Assembly (NCBI RefSeq): GCF_028649475.1
Contig: NZ_JAQSIP010000005.1
Location: 248,001-312,000 of the forward strand
Direction: 5' to 3'
Length of the DNA stretch: 64,000 bases
From: Curvibacter cyanobacteriorum
Lineage (GTDB): Bacteria; Pseudomonadota; Gammaproteobacteria; Burkholderiales; Burkholderiaceae_C
Shown: positions 11,698 through 20,702 of the stretch, one piece after another
How the letters are laid out: the number at the start of each line of letters is the position of its first letter
Numbering within the stretch: position 1 is the stretch's first letter
Position numbers and translations under genes: made by a program
The notes under the pieces: generated by a model
Database searches by the model: none
Told to the model about the DNA's origin: nothing
The model's input: the letters and a program-made list of their open reading frames with translations, nothing else

Positions 11698-12267
11698 ATG
11701 AAGATTGCACCCTTCACAGAACGATGGAACGACGGTGAGCGTGACTGGCGCTACGTCAAAGACGCCCGGCAAGACATCGAACGGTGGGAAGGCGAAACCG
11801 GCCTGCGTCTGCCCGCGGGGTACCGCGACTTCATGCTGCGGTTCAATGGCGGGCGCGTCTACCCCCGCATGTTTCACGGCCCGCAGGCCCCATGGCCGCC
11901 CGGTTCAGCCCGGGCGCCCCGCCCAACAGTCGCAAGCTACGTCGATTTGATCTTCGACTGGGCCTGTGTGGAATCCCATTGGCGGGGCGAGACCTATGGC
12001 GAAGGCGTGCCGCCGCAGCACCTGGTTTTTGCCGACACCCCTGGCCCGGTTCAATTGCTGATGGCCCTCGATGCACAGCACCACGGCCAGATCGTGACTT
12101 GGCATCACAGCGCAAACGCCTGGGGCACGGATGGCAACGACACCGTTCATTTTCAAGCCAGCGACTTTGGTTCTTTTCTGAAATCGCTGGTGGATGAAGA
12201 CGGCAGCGACCATGACGCGTGGCACTTGCCGATCTATGACCGCCTGGCAAGGGAATTTGAGGTCTGA
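11698..12267 (+). CDS. SMI1/KNR4 (SUKH) family protein
   Basis: A 189-residue protein of the SUKH superfamily, judged from the N-terminal pattern IERWEGETGLRLPAGYRDFMLRFNGGRVYP. This carries the family's LP-x-x-Y-x-x-F-x-x-x-x-NGG core, and the C-terminal half shows alternating hydrophobic strands. SUKH proteins often act as immunity proteins for polymorphic or contact-dependent toxins, but are also found as orphan genes. Here no toxin, VgrG, Rhs or CdiA-like gene lies within reach: gyrB is upstream and an unrelated SRPBCC-like gene is downstream on the other strand. The start at 11698 is chosen because the SUKH fold begins immediately after it. Confidence 0.75.
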   Translation: MKIAPFTERWNDGERDWRYVKDARQDIERWEGETGLRLPAGYRDFMLRFNGGRVYPRMFHGPQAPWPPGSARAPRPTVASYVDLIFDWACVESHWRGETYGEGVPPQHLVFADTPGPVQLLMALDAQHHGQIVTWHHSANAWGTDGNDTVHFQASDFGSFLKSLVDEDGSDHDAWHLPIYDRLAREFEV

Positions 12268-12377
12268 CCGCACAAGTGCGCGTCCGCTCACGCCAAGCCA
12301 CAGGTCAACCACCGTGCATGTCACGGGCCGGGTGCCGGCTCCGCAGCTGCAGGCCCGCGTACAACGCCCATCAACGT

Positions 12378-12944
12378 CTACCACCCCCCATCAACGCGAA
12401 TCAACGCCCCCTTCACCCGCCCCAACAAGCGCCGGCGGATCAGCCCACTCGCCGGCCGGATCAACCACCAGTACAGCTGAAACCGGCGCTGGCTCGCGGC
12501 GTCACCACAGCAGACCCGGGTGCGCGTGGTCAGGCGGGTGCCGGTGCCTTCGGGCTCGGCGCTGAAGTTCATCACCAGCTTGGCCCGCCCTTGCAGGTCC
12601 AAGGCCGCAAAGGCCTCAGCGTCAGCCAAATCGACCAGACCAAAGTCCGACTGCCAAAAGCGCCCCGCCAGACCAAACGCGATCTCGCGGTCACCGTCGC
12701 GGCCCAGGGGCGTGAAATTGGCCAGACCAAAGGCCGGGCGGTGCTGCAGGGACGAAGGCAGCCCCAGGCGCCCGGCCAGCCGGTTGGGCCACTCGCGCAG
12801 CGCGATCAGGCCGCGCGCCACCGGGTCGTCCACCACCTCGGGGCGGCTCACCGCGTCCAGCACCTGGGCCGGACGGGCGGGGATGTGCAGGCTGTGTTCC
12901 TCCGCAAACTGGTAGCGGGGCAGGTAGTGGTTCATCAAGTTCAT
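12378..12944 (-). CDS. SRPBCC/START-like fold hypothetical protein
   Basis: A 188-residue protein starting MNLMNHYLPRYQFAEEHSL, with an AGG ribosome site in reach of 12944. The pattern of an N-terminal strand, a PARPAQVLDAV helix, then long alternating strands (FTPLGRDGDREIAFGLAGRFW; MNFSAEPEGTGTRLTTRTRV) and a long amphipathic C-terminal helix with YWWLIRP suggests a ligand-binding SRPBCC-like beta barrel. I cannot name a ligand. It stands alone and converges on the SUKH gene. The last ~20 codons overlap short ATCAACG repeats on the plus strand (12367-12406). Confidence 0.6.
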   Translation of the reverse strand: MNLMNHYLPRYQFAEEHSLHIPARPAQVLDAVSRPEVVDDPVARGLIALREWPNRLAGRLGLPSSLQHRPAFGLANFTPLGRDGDREIAFGLAGRFWQSDFGLVDLADAEAFAALDLQGRAKLVMNFSAEPEGTGTRLTTRTRVCCGDAASQRRFQLYWWLIRPASGLIRRRLLGRVKGALIRVDGGW

Positions 12945-13330
12945 CGGTGACCTGGGCTTGGCCTGGCCTTGGCCTGGTGTGGCCGCCACAGCCGCCAACA
13001 GCGGCGCCCTGGCGAGCAGGATCCAACAGGACGGGGTCTGTGGCCCGGCCTGCAGGGCCCCATCGTGCCACGTTATCCAGAGGCATCACCACCACACCAC
13101 GGCAACCCCATGCCAGCCCGGTCAAGGCCCCAAGCCTGGCCCCCTGGACGGCCCCAAGCCCCCCGCATAAGCAAGCCTCAATTCCGCATAAGTCACCCGG
13201 CCGTTCGGTGGTTCAATCACAGCGGGCCCAACGCCCCTCGTGGGGGCCCGAGCCGGGGCACCGGCTGGCGTCATCCCCCCCCTGTCAGACCTCGAAGAAG
13301 TCGATTCAAAACCAAAGGAGCCCTGTCACC
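12945..13330. other. Divergent intergenic region with tandem hairpins before metY
   Basis: This 386-bp gap holds a CTTGGCCTGG-type direct repeat near 12955-12980 and, closer to metY, two adjacent GC-rich hairpins. These are CGGGCCC (13223-13229) with GGGCCCG (13244-13250), and AGCCGG (13251-13256) with CCGGCT (13261-13266). They would form a structured 5' leader of metY. I cannot match them to a named riboswitch class. AAGGAG at 13316-13321 is the metY ribosome site. Confidence 0.35.
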
Positions 13331-14632
13331 ATGTCCGCCGCAGCAAACTGGAAGTTCGAAACCCTGTCCGTCCACGCAGGCTACTCGCCCGACCCGACCA
13401 CCAAGGCGGTGGCGGTGCCCATCTACCAGACGGCGGCCTACGCTTTTGACAGCGCCCAGCACGGCGCCGACCTGTTTGACCTGAAGGTGGCGGGCAACAT
13501 CTACACGCGCATCATGAACCCGACCACCGACGTGCTCGAAAAGCGCGTCGCGGCGCTGGAGGGCGGCATTGGCGCGCTGGCCGTGGCCTCGGGCCAGGCG
13601 GCGGTGACCTATGCCATCCAGACCATTGCCGAGGCCGGTGACAACATCGTGGCCTCGACCGCGCTGTATGGCGGCACCTACAACCTGTTCGCCCACACGC
13701 TGCCGCAGTACGGCATCACCACGCGCTTTGCCGACCACCGTGACCCGAACAGCTTCGACGCCCTGATCGACGCCAACACCAAGGCCGTGTTTGTCGAGTC
13801 GCTGGGCAACCCGCAGGGCAATGTGACCGACATCGCCCGCATCGCCGAAATCGCCCACCGCCACGGTGTGCCGCTGATCGTGGACAACACCGTCGCTACG
13901 CCCTACCTGCTGCGCCCGTTCGAGCATGGCGCCGACATCGTGGTGCACTCGCTGACCAAGTACCTGGGCGGCCACGGCACCAGCATCGGTGGCGCCATCG
14001 TCGACTCGGGCAAGTTCCCCTGGGCCCAGCACAAGGAGCGCTTCAAGCGCCTCAACGAGCCCGACGTCAGCTACCACGGCGTGGTCTACACCGAGGCCCT
14101 GGGCGCCGCCGCCTACATTGGCCGTGCCCGCGTGGTGCCGCTGCGCAACATGGGCGCGGCGCTGTCGCCGTTCAATGCCTTCCTGATCCTGCAAGGCATC
14201 GAGACCCTGGCCCTGCGCATGGACCGCATCAACGACAACACGCTGAAGGTGGCGCAGTTCCTCGAGAAGCACCCCAAGGTGGGCTGGGTCAACTACGCCG
14301 GCCTGCCCGACAATGCCGACCATGCGCTGGCGCAGAAGTACCTGGGCGGCAAGGCCTCGGGTCTGCTGACCTTTGGCGTCAAGGCCAGCAGCGGCAGTGG
14401 CCGCGAAGCCGGCGCGCGCTTCCTCGATGCGCTGCAGCTGTTCACCCGCCTGGTCAACATCGGTGATGCCAAGTCGCTGGCCACGCACCCGGCCTCGACC
14501 ACCCACCGCCAGCTGTCGCCTGAAGAATTGAAGAAGTCGGGCGTGGGTGAAGACACGGTGCGCCTGTGCGTGGGCATCGAACACGCCGACGACCTGTTGG
14601 CCGACCTGGCCCAGGCGCTGGACCAGGTGTGA
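13331..14632 (+). CDS. metY: O-acetylhomoserine sulfhydrylase (aminocarboxypropyltransferase)
   Basis: A PLP enzyme of the Cys/Met-metabolism (gamma) family that joins O-acetyl-L-homoserine with sulfide to give homocysteine, the direct route to methionine. The 433 residues show [20 protein letters not shown] at the N-terminus, the cofactor-phosphate region ([21 protein letters not shown]), the conserved D185 of [12 protein letters not shown] and the Schiff-base lysine K210 in [11 protein letters not shown]. The C-terminal substrate motif [18 protein letters not shown] favours the O-acetylhomoserine type. A strong AAGGAG site precedes the ATG. It is preceded by a structured leader that may regulate it. 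Confidence 0.93.
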   Translation: MSAAANWKFETLSVHAGYSPDPTTKAVAVPIYQTAAYAFDSAQHGADLFDLKVAGNIYTRIMNPTTDVLEKRVAALEGGIGALAVASGQAAVTYAIQTIAEAGDNIVASTALYGGTYNLFAHTLPQYGITTRFADHRDPNSFDALIDANTKAVFVESLGNPQGNVTDIARIAEIAHRHGVPLIVDNTVATPYLLRPFEHGADIVVHSLTKYLGGHGTSIGGAIVDSGKFPWAQHKERFKRLNEPDVSYHGVVYTEALGAAAYIGRARVVPLRNMGAALSPFNAFLILQGIETLALRMDRINDNTLKVAQFLEKHPKVGWVNYAGLPDNADHALAQKYLGGKASGLLTFGVKASSGSGREAGARFLDALQLFTRLVNIGDAKSLATHPASTTHRQLSPEELKKSGVGEDTVRLCVGIEHADDLLADLAQALDQV

Positions 14633-14730
14633 TCCAGGTGTGATGGGGAGGGCCTGGCCGCGGCATGTAGGCCTGCTGGCCCCCGCGTCAGGCTCGCATC
14701 AACCCCGCGCGCCCCTCGCCTGCGGGGCCG

Positions 14731-16758
14731 TCAAACCGGCCCCGGGCTGACGGGTCGCGTGGCGCTTTCCAGCACCCACAGCGCAGCGCGGGCGCGCGTC
14801 ATGGCGACATAGAGGCGGTTGCGTTCCAGGTAGGCTTCCTGGTGCGATGACGGGCCCGGAAAACGCCCGCGCTCCACAAAGGGCACCGCCACAAACGTGA
14901 ACTCACGCCCCTTGCAGGCGTTGATGCTCAGCAGGCGCAGGCTGACCGCTTCGCGCGCCTGGTGCAGCGCGATGCTTTGCGTCGCGATCAAGGTCAGGCG
15001 CCCCAAAAACTCGGCCACCGGGATGTGGCGGGCCAGGCGCGCCAGGCTGTCCAGGCTGTCCTGGGCCACACGGCGTTCCTGCGCGGTGATGGGGGCTTCG
15101 TCCACTAGGCGCCGCAGCAGGGGGTGGCGGCACAGCGCACCGGCGTCGTCCAGCACCTGCGGCGGCAAGGCCAGCATCTGGGCCCACACGGCGCTGGGAT
15201 GGGCCGCGTTGGGGTCCAGGCTGCCTTGCGCCAGGTAGCGGCGCACGCGCTCTACATCGCCATGCAGGCTGCTGGCCAGGGACTGGCTTTCGCGCGCCCC
15301 GGGCAGGTCGGTCCAACCGGCCTCATCGAACTGGCCCTGGGCCAGCACATCGGGGTCGGCGGCCTCGGCGCGGGCGCTGCTGCGGCTCAGGTGCAGCCGG
15401 CCTTCCACCGCCGCGGCCACCATGCCCGGGGTCAGCAGCGGGGCGGCCTGGGCCTCGGGCGGCAGCAGCACCCACATCCAGACCAACGCCAGCGCCAGCT
15501 CCTTGCGCAGGTAAAACGGGCTCAGGTCCTGGCAGCTGTAGTGCACGCCTTCATGGCCAAACACCCACTCCAGCAAGATGCTGTCCTGCGGGTTGCGCAG
15601 CACCACGTTGAGCGCGCTGTGCTGACCCTTTTGACCCTGCACGTCGCGCCAGCCTTGCACGATCTGGCGGTGCAGCTCGACCAGCTGCTGGGCACAGTGC
15701 TCGTCGCTGTCGTAGGGCAGGCGCACAAAGGCGTCCGAGCGATCGGCCGTGTGGCCAAAGTTCAGGCCGAACAGCGGGTTGAGCGCAGCGCAGATCTCGG
15801 CACCAAAGCGGCGTGTGGTGTTGATCTGCAGCACCTCGGTGTCCTCGGGCAGGCAGCTCTTGATGCGTGCCAGCGACTCGCCAAACACCGAAAACGCGCC
15901 CGCGTGGATGTGCTGGTTGAAGTCGCCCGCGCCGACAAACACGCCGTTGTCGCTTTGCACCAGCTTGCGCAGCACCAGCAGCGCGGCCTCGTCGAGGTCG
16001 TGCAGCTCGTCGAACAGCACCGCGGCATAGCGGCCCTGCAGCCATTCAAAGGGTTGGTCCCAGTCCAGCAGGCTGAGCTGTCGGCACAGCTCGAAGCTGC
16101 AGTCGCCGTCGGCATAGAACTGGGGTTCGTGGTTCATGCCGACGCGCATGCGCTCGTAGCGGCGGTACAGGCGGTACAGCTCGGGGTCCAGGTCCTGGTC
16201 TTCGCAAAACCCGACCAGGCCCTGGCCCGAGTCTTCGAACTGCTGGTCCAGCAAGCGCTTCTTGGCCAGGGCTTCAAAAGCCAGGAAAGCGTCGATGTCC
16301 ACCTCGCGGCCCAGCCAGGCGCTGTACTGGCCGTCGGCCCCGGGCTGGCGTTCCTGGCGCAGCGCCTGTTGGGCCTGCAGGATCAAAAAGCGGCGACGCA
16401 AGGGGTCGTTGAGGCGGTGCACCGGGTCGCCCTGGTCCTTGAGCACCTGCTCGCTGAGCTGCTCCACCGTCAACACGTCCAGCTGCTGCGGCGACAGCCC
16501 CGCTTGCAGCTGGCTCATGCGGTCGCGGATGGCCGTCACGCCAGCGCGCGAATAGGCCAGCATCAGCACGCGCGCGTCCGGCCCCAGGCGCTTGAGCAGG
16601 CTGCAGGCCTTCATGCACAGCGTGGTGGTCTTGCCCGTGCCCGCCAGGGCCTGAACCAGCTTGGCCCGGGCCGGCGAGTTGAGCACCTGCCATTGCTCCC
16701 CGGTGGGGTGGATGGACGTGGCCGACCAGGGCAGGGCAGGGGAGAAAGAAGCAGTCAT
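14731..16758 (-). CDS. UvrD/Rep-like superfamily 1 DNA helicase
   Basis: A 675-residue SF1A helicase. Q-motif-like HPTGEQWQVLNSP lies at 17-29, Walker A GTGKTTT at 40-46, motif II as VLFDELHDLDEAAL, motif III-like GAGDFNQHIHAGAF, and the late motif VI RNRLYVAMTRARAALWVL. It is somewhat shorter than UvrD or PcrA, with reduced 1B/2B insertions. The start at 16758 (MTASFSPAL) is used because the frame beyond it is antisense to the transglycosylase gene. It converges on metY; a GGGGCCG/CGGCCCC hairpin spans its stop. Its role (repair, recombination or conflict resolution) cannot be fixed from sequence. Confidence 0.85.
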   Translation of the reverse strand: MTASFSPALPWSATSIHPTGEQWQVLNSPARAKLVQALAGTGKTTTLCMKACSLLKRLGPDARVLMLAYSRAGVTAIRDRMSQLQAGLSPQQLDVLTVEQLSEQVLKDQGDPVHRLNDPLRRRFLILQAQQALRQERQPGADGQYSAWLGREVDIDAFLAFEALAKKRLLDQQFEDSGQGLVGFCEDQDLDPELYRLYRRYERMRVGMNHEPQFYADGDCSFELCRQLSLLDWDQPFEWLQGRYAAVLFDELHDLDEAALLVLRKLVQSDNGVFVGAGDFNQHIHAGAFSVFGESLARIKSCLPEDTEVLQINTTRRFGAEICAALNPLFGLNFGHTADRSDAFVRLPYDSDEHCAQQLVELHRQIVQGWRDVQGQKGQHSALNVVLRNPQDSILLEWVFGHEGVHYSCQDLSPFYLRKELALALVWMWVLLPPEAQAAPLLTPGMVAAAVEGRLHLSRSSARAEAADPDVLAQGQFDEAGWTDLPGARESQSLASSLHGDVERVRRYLAQGSLDPNAAHPSAVWAQMLALPPQVLDDAGALCRHPLLRRLVDEAPITAQERRVAQDSLDSLARLARHIPVAEFLGRLTLIATQSIALHQAREAVSLRLLSINACKGREFTFVAVPFVERGRFPGPSSHQEAYLERNRLYVAMTRARAALWVLESATRPVSPGPV

Positions 16759-16872
16759 GGGGCGCAGGCCAATCGGGGAAGCAAGGCCTCCATTGTCGCC
16801 AGCTTGGGCCCGGTGCGCGGGCCGGCACCCGACCAGCGCGCAGCCCCAGGCTGGCGAGGTGAAAATCAAGCC

Positions 16873-18249
16873 ATGCACCCCTCTCCAGATTCCGCCCACC
16901 CGACCCCACCGCCCCCACTTCAGCGCCTGGCCTGGAGCACCCTGCTGTGCGCCGCCCTGGCCGCCTGCGGCAGCGCCCCCACCGCGACCGACAACCGCAG
17001 CGCCCAAGCGGCCCCCCCGCTGGCGGCCCCCGCCACCACGCCCGCGCCCACCGCCAACACGGCAGTGACGGCAGCCGGCGCGGCGACCAGCGGCACCACC
17101 AATGGCGACAGCGAGGCCGCCCAACAGCAGGCCCTGCTGCGCTGGGTGGAGGCCTTCAAGCCCCGCGCCCGGGCCGCCGGCATCAGCGAGGCCACGCTGC
17201 AGCAGGCCCTGGACGGCGTGCGCTACCGCCCCGAGGTGGTCGACGCGGACCGCGCCCAGCCCGAGTTCAACCGCACCGTGTGGGACTACCTGGACCGCGC
17301 CGTGTCGCCGCTGCGCATCCAGCAGGGCCGTGCCAAACTGCGCCAGTTGCAGACCGAGGCCCAGGCCACCGAGGCCCGCTACGGCGTGCCCGCCACCACC
17401 TTGTTCGCGATCTGGGGCATGGAGAGCAATTACGGCAGCCACTACGGCAACCTGCCCACCATCGACGCCCTGGCCACCCTGGGCCTGGAAGGGCGGCGCG
17501 AGGCCTGGGCGCGTGAGCAATTGATCGCGGCGCTGAAGATCCTGCAAAACGGCGACATCCCGCGCGACCGCATGATCGGCTCCTGGGCGGGCGCCATGGG
17601 GCAGACGCAGTTCCTGCCTTCGGTGTTCCTGGCCCATGCTGTGGACGCCGATGGCGACGGCCACCGCGACATCTGGGGCAGCATGCCCGATGTGCTGGCC
17701 TCGACCGCCAACTTTGTGGCGCACTCGGGCTGGAAGCCGGGCCAGGCCTGGGGCGCCGAAGTGCGCCTGCCCGCGGGCTTTGACCCGGGGCAGCGCGAGT
17801 CCGACTTCCGCCAGAGCAGCGCCCAGTGGGCAGCTGAGGGCGTGCAAAGCATAGACAGCCAGGGCCTGCCCGACCTGGGCGATGGCGCGGCTTTGTTCCT
17901 GCCCGCGGGCCTGCGCGGCCCGGCCTTTCTGGTGGGCCCCAACTTCCGCACCCTCCTGCGCTACAACAACTCCACCCACTACGCCCTGGCGGTCAGCCTG
18001 TTGGCGCAGCGCCTGGCGCAAGGCCCGGGGGTGCTGGCACCGTGGCCACGTGACCTGGTGGCCTTGTCGCGCAGCCAGATGCGCGAACTGCAAACCCGGC
18101 TCAACGCACTGGGCTTTGCCAGCGGCCAGCCCGATGGCCTGATGGGCCCGGCCACGCGCGAAGGCATCCGCCGCTACCAGCGCAGCCTGGGCCTGCCCGC
18201 CGACGGTTACCCCGAACTGGGCTTGCTGGAGCGCCTGCAAGCCCGCTGA
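16873..18249 (+). CDS. MltB-family lytic murein transglycosylase lipoprotein with peptidoglycan-binding domain
   Basis: A 458-residue outer-membrane-anchored lytic transglycosylase, which cleaves the MurNAc-GlcNAc bond and forms 1,6-anhydroMurNAc. The N-terminus is a lipoprotein signal with lipobox LAAC and acylated Cys32. An Ala/Thr-rich tether follows to about residue 75. The SLT_2 (MltB/Slt35) domain runs to about 370, with the catalytic glutamate E184 in IWGMESNYG and the family segment SWAGAMGQTQFLPS. A C-terminal peptidoglycan-binding domain (LQTRLNALGFASGQPDGLMG) ends the protein. It diverges from the helicase gene with a 114-bp gap. Confidence 0.92.
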   Translation: MHPSPDSAHPTPPPPLQRLAWSTLLCAALAACGSAPTATDNRSAQAAPPLAAPATTPAPTANTAVTAAGAATSGTTNGDSEAAQQQALLRWVEAFKPRARAAGISEATLQQALDGVRYRPEVVDADRAQPEFNRTVWDYLDRAVSPLRIQQGRAKLRQLQTEAQATEARYGVPATTLFAIWGMESNYGSHYGNLPTIDALATLGLEGRREAWAREQLIAALKILQNGDIPRDRMIGSWAGAMGQTQFLPSVFLAHAVDADGDGHRDIWGSMPDVLASTANFVAHSGWKPGQAWGAEVRLPAGFDPGQRESDFRQSSAQWAAEGVQSIDSQGLPDLGDGAALFLPAGLRGPAFLVGPNFRTLLRYNNSTHYALAVSLLAQRLAQGPGVLAPWPRDLVALSRSQMRELQTRLNALGFASGQPDGLMGPATREGIRRYQRSLGLPADGYPELGLLERLQAR

Positions 18250-18328
18250 GCAACCCTCAGCGCCGCCAGCACGCCACCACAGGCCGGGGGAGGGCCCGGC
18301 CGGGCCCCCGAGGGCGCCTGTCGTGGGC

Positions 18329-18375
18329 TGGACAAGGCCGGGGGCCTCGTCGTATAAACTGTATTTATTTACAGT
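18329..18375 (+). promoter_or_regulatory. LexA-controlled promoter of the tag repair operon
   Basis: A -35-like TGGACA (18329-18334), an 18-nt spacer and a -10 TATAAA (18353-18358) are followed at once by CTGTATTTATTTACAG (18359-18374). That is a perfect CTGT-N8-ACAG LexA box with an AT-rich centre, and the flanking A and T also match. LexA bound here would cover the transcription start. The tag ATG lies only 6 bp downstream of the box. The LexA consensus is established for E. coli and betaproteobacteria; that this promoter is SOS-inducible is inferred. Confidence 0.85.
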
Positions 18376-18380
18376 CCATC

Positions 18381-19028
18381 ATGCTTGCCCCCTCTCCCGT
18401 CCCCGCCGGCCTTTTCAGCGACGAGCACGGCGCCTGGCGCTGCCTCTGGTGCCGCGCCACGCCCGAGTACCAGCGCTACCACGACGAAGAGTGGGGCCGC
18501 CCGGTGCACGGCGACCAGCGCCTGTTTGAAAAAATCTGCCTCGAGGGCTTCCAGGCCGGCCTGAGCTGGCTCACCATCCTCAACAAGCGCGAAGCCTTCC
18601 GCGAAGCCTTTGCACAGTTCGACATCGACGCCGTGGCGCGTTTCGACGAGGCCGATGTGCAGCGCCTGCTGCTCAACGCCGGCATCGTGCGGCACCGCGG
18701 CAAGATCGTCTCGACCCTCAACAACGCGCGCCGGGCGCAGGCCCTGCGCGACGAGTTCGGTTCGCTGGCGGCCTACTTCTGGCGCTTTGAGCCCGCCGCC
18801 CACCAGCGCCCCCCCGAGATCACCCACGCCAGCCTGCAAGGCCTGACCACCTCGCCCGAATCGGTGGCCCTGTCCAAGGACCTGCGCCGCCGCGGCTGGA
18901 CCTTCGTCGGCCCCACCACCATGTACGCGTTCATGCAGGCCATGGGCCTGGTCAACGACCACCTCGAGGGCTGCCATGTGCGCGAACCCGCGCTGGCCCA
19001 GCGCGCCAGCCAACCAGGTGCGGCATGA
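18381..19028 (+). CDS. tag: DNA-3-methyladenine glycosylase I
   Basis: Tag removes 3-methyladenine from alkylated DNA as the first step of base excision repair. The 215 residues contain the family's zinc-site elements: N-terminal RCLWC followed by YHDEEWGRP, and the C-terminal NDHLEGC pair. The helix-hairpin-helix-like core GLSWLTILNKREAFREAF is also present. It is the first gene after the LexA box and overlaps the next gene by ATGA. E. coli tag is generally regarded as constitutive, so LexA control here, if real, is a difference. Confidence 0.95.
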   Translation: MLAPSPVPAGLFSDEHGAWRCLWCRATPEYQRYHDEEWGRPVHGDQRLFEKICLEGFQAGLSWLTILNKREAFREAFAQFDIDAVARFDEADVQRLLLNAGIVRHRGKIVSTLNNARRAQALRDEFGSLAAYFWRFEPAAHQRPPEITHASLQGLTTSPESVALSKDLRRRGWTFVGPTTMYAFMQAMGLVNDHLEGCHVREPALAQRASQPGAA

Positions 19029-19735
19029 GCGCTGCGCTGCACATTGGCATCGTCGGCTGCTCGGCCGAAGGGGCGGCGCTGTGCTACCGCACGGTGTGCG
19101 AAGAGGGCGCCCGCTGGCTGGGGCCCCACGGCCACCCCGAGGTGAGCCTGCACACCCCTTCGCTGCGGCACTATGTGGACTGCCTGGACCGCGGCGACCT
19201 GCCCGGCGTGGCGGCGCTGATGCTCGAGTCGGCGCGCAAGCTGGCCGCCGCGGGCGCTGACATCCTGATCTGCCCGGACAACACCATCCACCAGGCTTTT
19301 GAATGGGTGCGCCCGCACTCGCCACGGCCGTGGCTGCACATCGCCGAGGTGGTGGCCGAGGCCGCGCGCGAACGCGGTTTTCAGTGCCTGGGCCTGACCG
19401 GCACACGCTGGCTGCTGGACAGCGAGGTCTACCCCCAAGCCCTGGCCGCGCAAGGCCTGCGCTGGGTGCGCCCCGCGCCCGAGGTGCGGGCGGCCATGGG
19501 CCAGCTGATCATGGACGAGCTGGTGCGCGGCGTGCAGCAAGCCAGCACCGTGCAGCGCTTTCAAGGCTGGGTGCAGGACCTGCAACAGCAGGGCTGCGAC
19601 GCCGTGGTGCTGGGCTGCACCGAGATCCCGCTGATCCTCAACGACAGCAACTCGGCCCTGCCCACGCTGGACTCGACCCGCTTGCTGGCCCGCGCGGCCC
19701 TGCGCCGTGCGCTGGGGCCCGAACCCCGCGCTTGA
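19025..19735 (+). CDS. Aspartate/glutamate racemase family protein
   Basis: A 236-residue member of the cofactor-independent Asp/Glu/hydantoin racemase superfamily, with the N-terminal GIVGCSAEGAALCYR segment and the second catalytic cysteine in VVLGCTEIPLIL. The first active-site position, normally Cys next to Asn-Thr, reads CPDNTIH: the residue before Asn is Asp, and the nearest Cys is two residues earlier. Family members with a non-Cys first position are known, so it may still act on one enantiomer or have another activity. It sits inside an apparent DNA-repair operon (ATGA overlap with tag, 10 bp to the nuclease gene), an unexplained partner. Confidence 0.8.
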   Translation: MSAALHIGIVGCSAEGAALCYRTVCEEGARWLGPHGHPEVSLHTPSLRHYVDCLDRGDLPGVAALMLESARKLAAAGADILICPDNTIHQAFEWVRPHSPRPWLHIAEVVAEAARERGFQCLGLTGTRWLLDSEVYPQALAAQGLRWVRPAPEVRAAMGQLIMDELVRGVQQASTVQRFQGWVQDLQQQGCDAVVLGCTEIPLILNDSNSALPTLDSTRLLARAALRRALGPEPRA

Positions 19736-19745
19736 GGCCCGGCCC

Positions 19746-20702
19746 ATGGCGTTCAAACTCAGCCGCGTTCACCGCACCCGCTTGATGGGCGTCTGGCGTT
19801 CCGCCGGTTGGCCCTGCAAGGACGGGCTCGAGATCGACCTGCTGGCCGCCGGCTTGATTCAACTGCACACCAGCGCCGAAGGGCATGAGACGCTCAAGCT
19901 CACCGACGCCGGCATCCAGGCCCTGGCCGAAGCGCGCCAGCGCAGCCAACGCGCGCTCAGCGCCCACGACCGGCTGGCCCAGCGCTTTGCCGAACACCTG
20001 CTGGGCAGTGGTCGCATCGTGTGGCGTGAGCTGGCGCTGCGCGCTGCCCTCGAAGCCCCCAGCCACGCCCCCAGCGCCCCACTGACTAGCCCCACCATTA
20101 GCCCCACAGCAAGCCCCGCTGAGGGCACCGCGCCCAGCCCGGCCGACACCGCCGTGGCCGCACCGCCCCAGGCCGCCGAAGGCCCAGCCGAACCCGCATC
20201 TTCACCCGCGGCCCGCCTGTGGAGCGACAGCGAGCTGCCCATGGCCCCTGCGCCAGCACCGCACACCTGGCGCATGGCGCGGCCCGACCTGTTTTCGGTG
20301 CGCAACACCTCGGTGGCGCGCTACCTGCAGCCCATGGTGCACGAGATCAAGTTCAGCCGCGCCGACCTGCTGTCCGACCTGCGCCACGCCGCCAAACGCG
20401 AGGCTTACGAATGGCTGTGCGAGGCCTGCTACTACGTCTTCCCCGCCGGGGTGGCCAAGGCCAACGAGATCCCCGAACACCTGGGCATCTGGCTGCTGCA
20501 CGGCCCGGTGGAAAGCGGCCAGTTTGAGCTGCTGCGCCCGGCCCGCCACCAACCCTGCACGCTGCCGTTTGCAGTGTGGATGGCCTTGTCCAAGGCCAGC
20601 CCGGTGCGCAGCGAAGCCGAGCGCAGCCAGGCCCGCCTCGGCGAGGGCGGCGAGGACGACCCCGAAGCCGACCCCCTCCAAGCCCCCGAGGGCCTTTTGT
20701 GA
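19746..20702 (+). CDS. PD-(D/E)XK nuclease-like protein resembling MmcB
   Basis: A 318-residue protein with two parts. Residues 1-100 look like a winged-helix-type module (VHRTRLMGVWRSAGWPCKDG; LKLTDAGIQALAEAR). A long Ala/Pro/Thr-rich linker covers about 100-165. The C-terminal part holds a PD-(D/E)XK core: D181 in ARPDLFSV, then E200 and K202 in HEIKFSRADLLSDLR, followed by conserved YEWLCEACYYVFPAG. This matches the layout of MmcB, a mitomycin-induced putative endonuclease in alphaproteobacteria, but the assignment is by motif only. GAGG lies 8 nt before the ATG; the frame upstream of 19746 belongs to no recognisable domain. The stop overlaps the GTG of the helicase gene (GTGA). Confidence 0.7.
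   Translation: MAFKLSRVHRTRLMGVWRSAGWPCKDGLEIDLLAAGLIQLHTSAEGHETLKLTDAGIQALAEARQRSQRALSAHDRLAQRFAEHLLGSGRIVWRELALRAALEAPSHAPSAPLTSPTISPTASPAEGTAPSPADTAVAAPPQAAEGPAEPASSPAARLWSDSELPMAPAPAPHTWRMARPDLFSVRNTSVARYLQPMVHEIKFSRADLLSDLRHAAKREAYEWLCEACYYVFPAGVAKANEIPEHLGIWLLHGPVESGQFELLRPARHQPCTLPFAVWMALSKASPVRSEAERSQARLGEGGEDDPEADPLQAPEGLL

Noticed and set aside
15124-16872. Plus-strand frame leading into the transglycosylase gene (1,041 codons in total)
   Set aside because: It is antisense to the helicase; the lipoprotein signal at 16873 marks the real start.
16759-18240. Upstream continuation of the UvrD-like frame on the minus strand, giving 1,169 codons in total
   Set aside because: It is antisense to the MltB-like gene, has no domain, and its His/Gly/Arg/Gln-rich composition is typical of high-GC shadow frames. 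The helicase starts at 16758.
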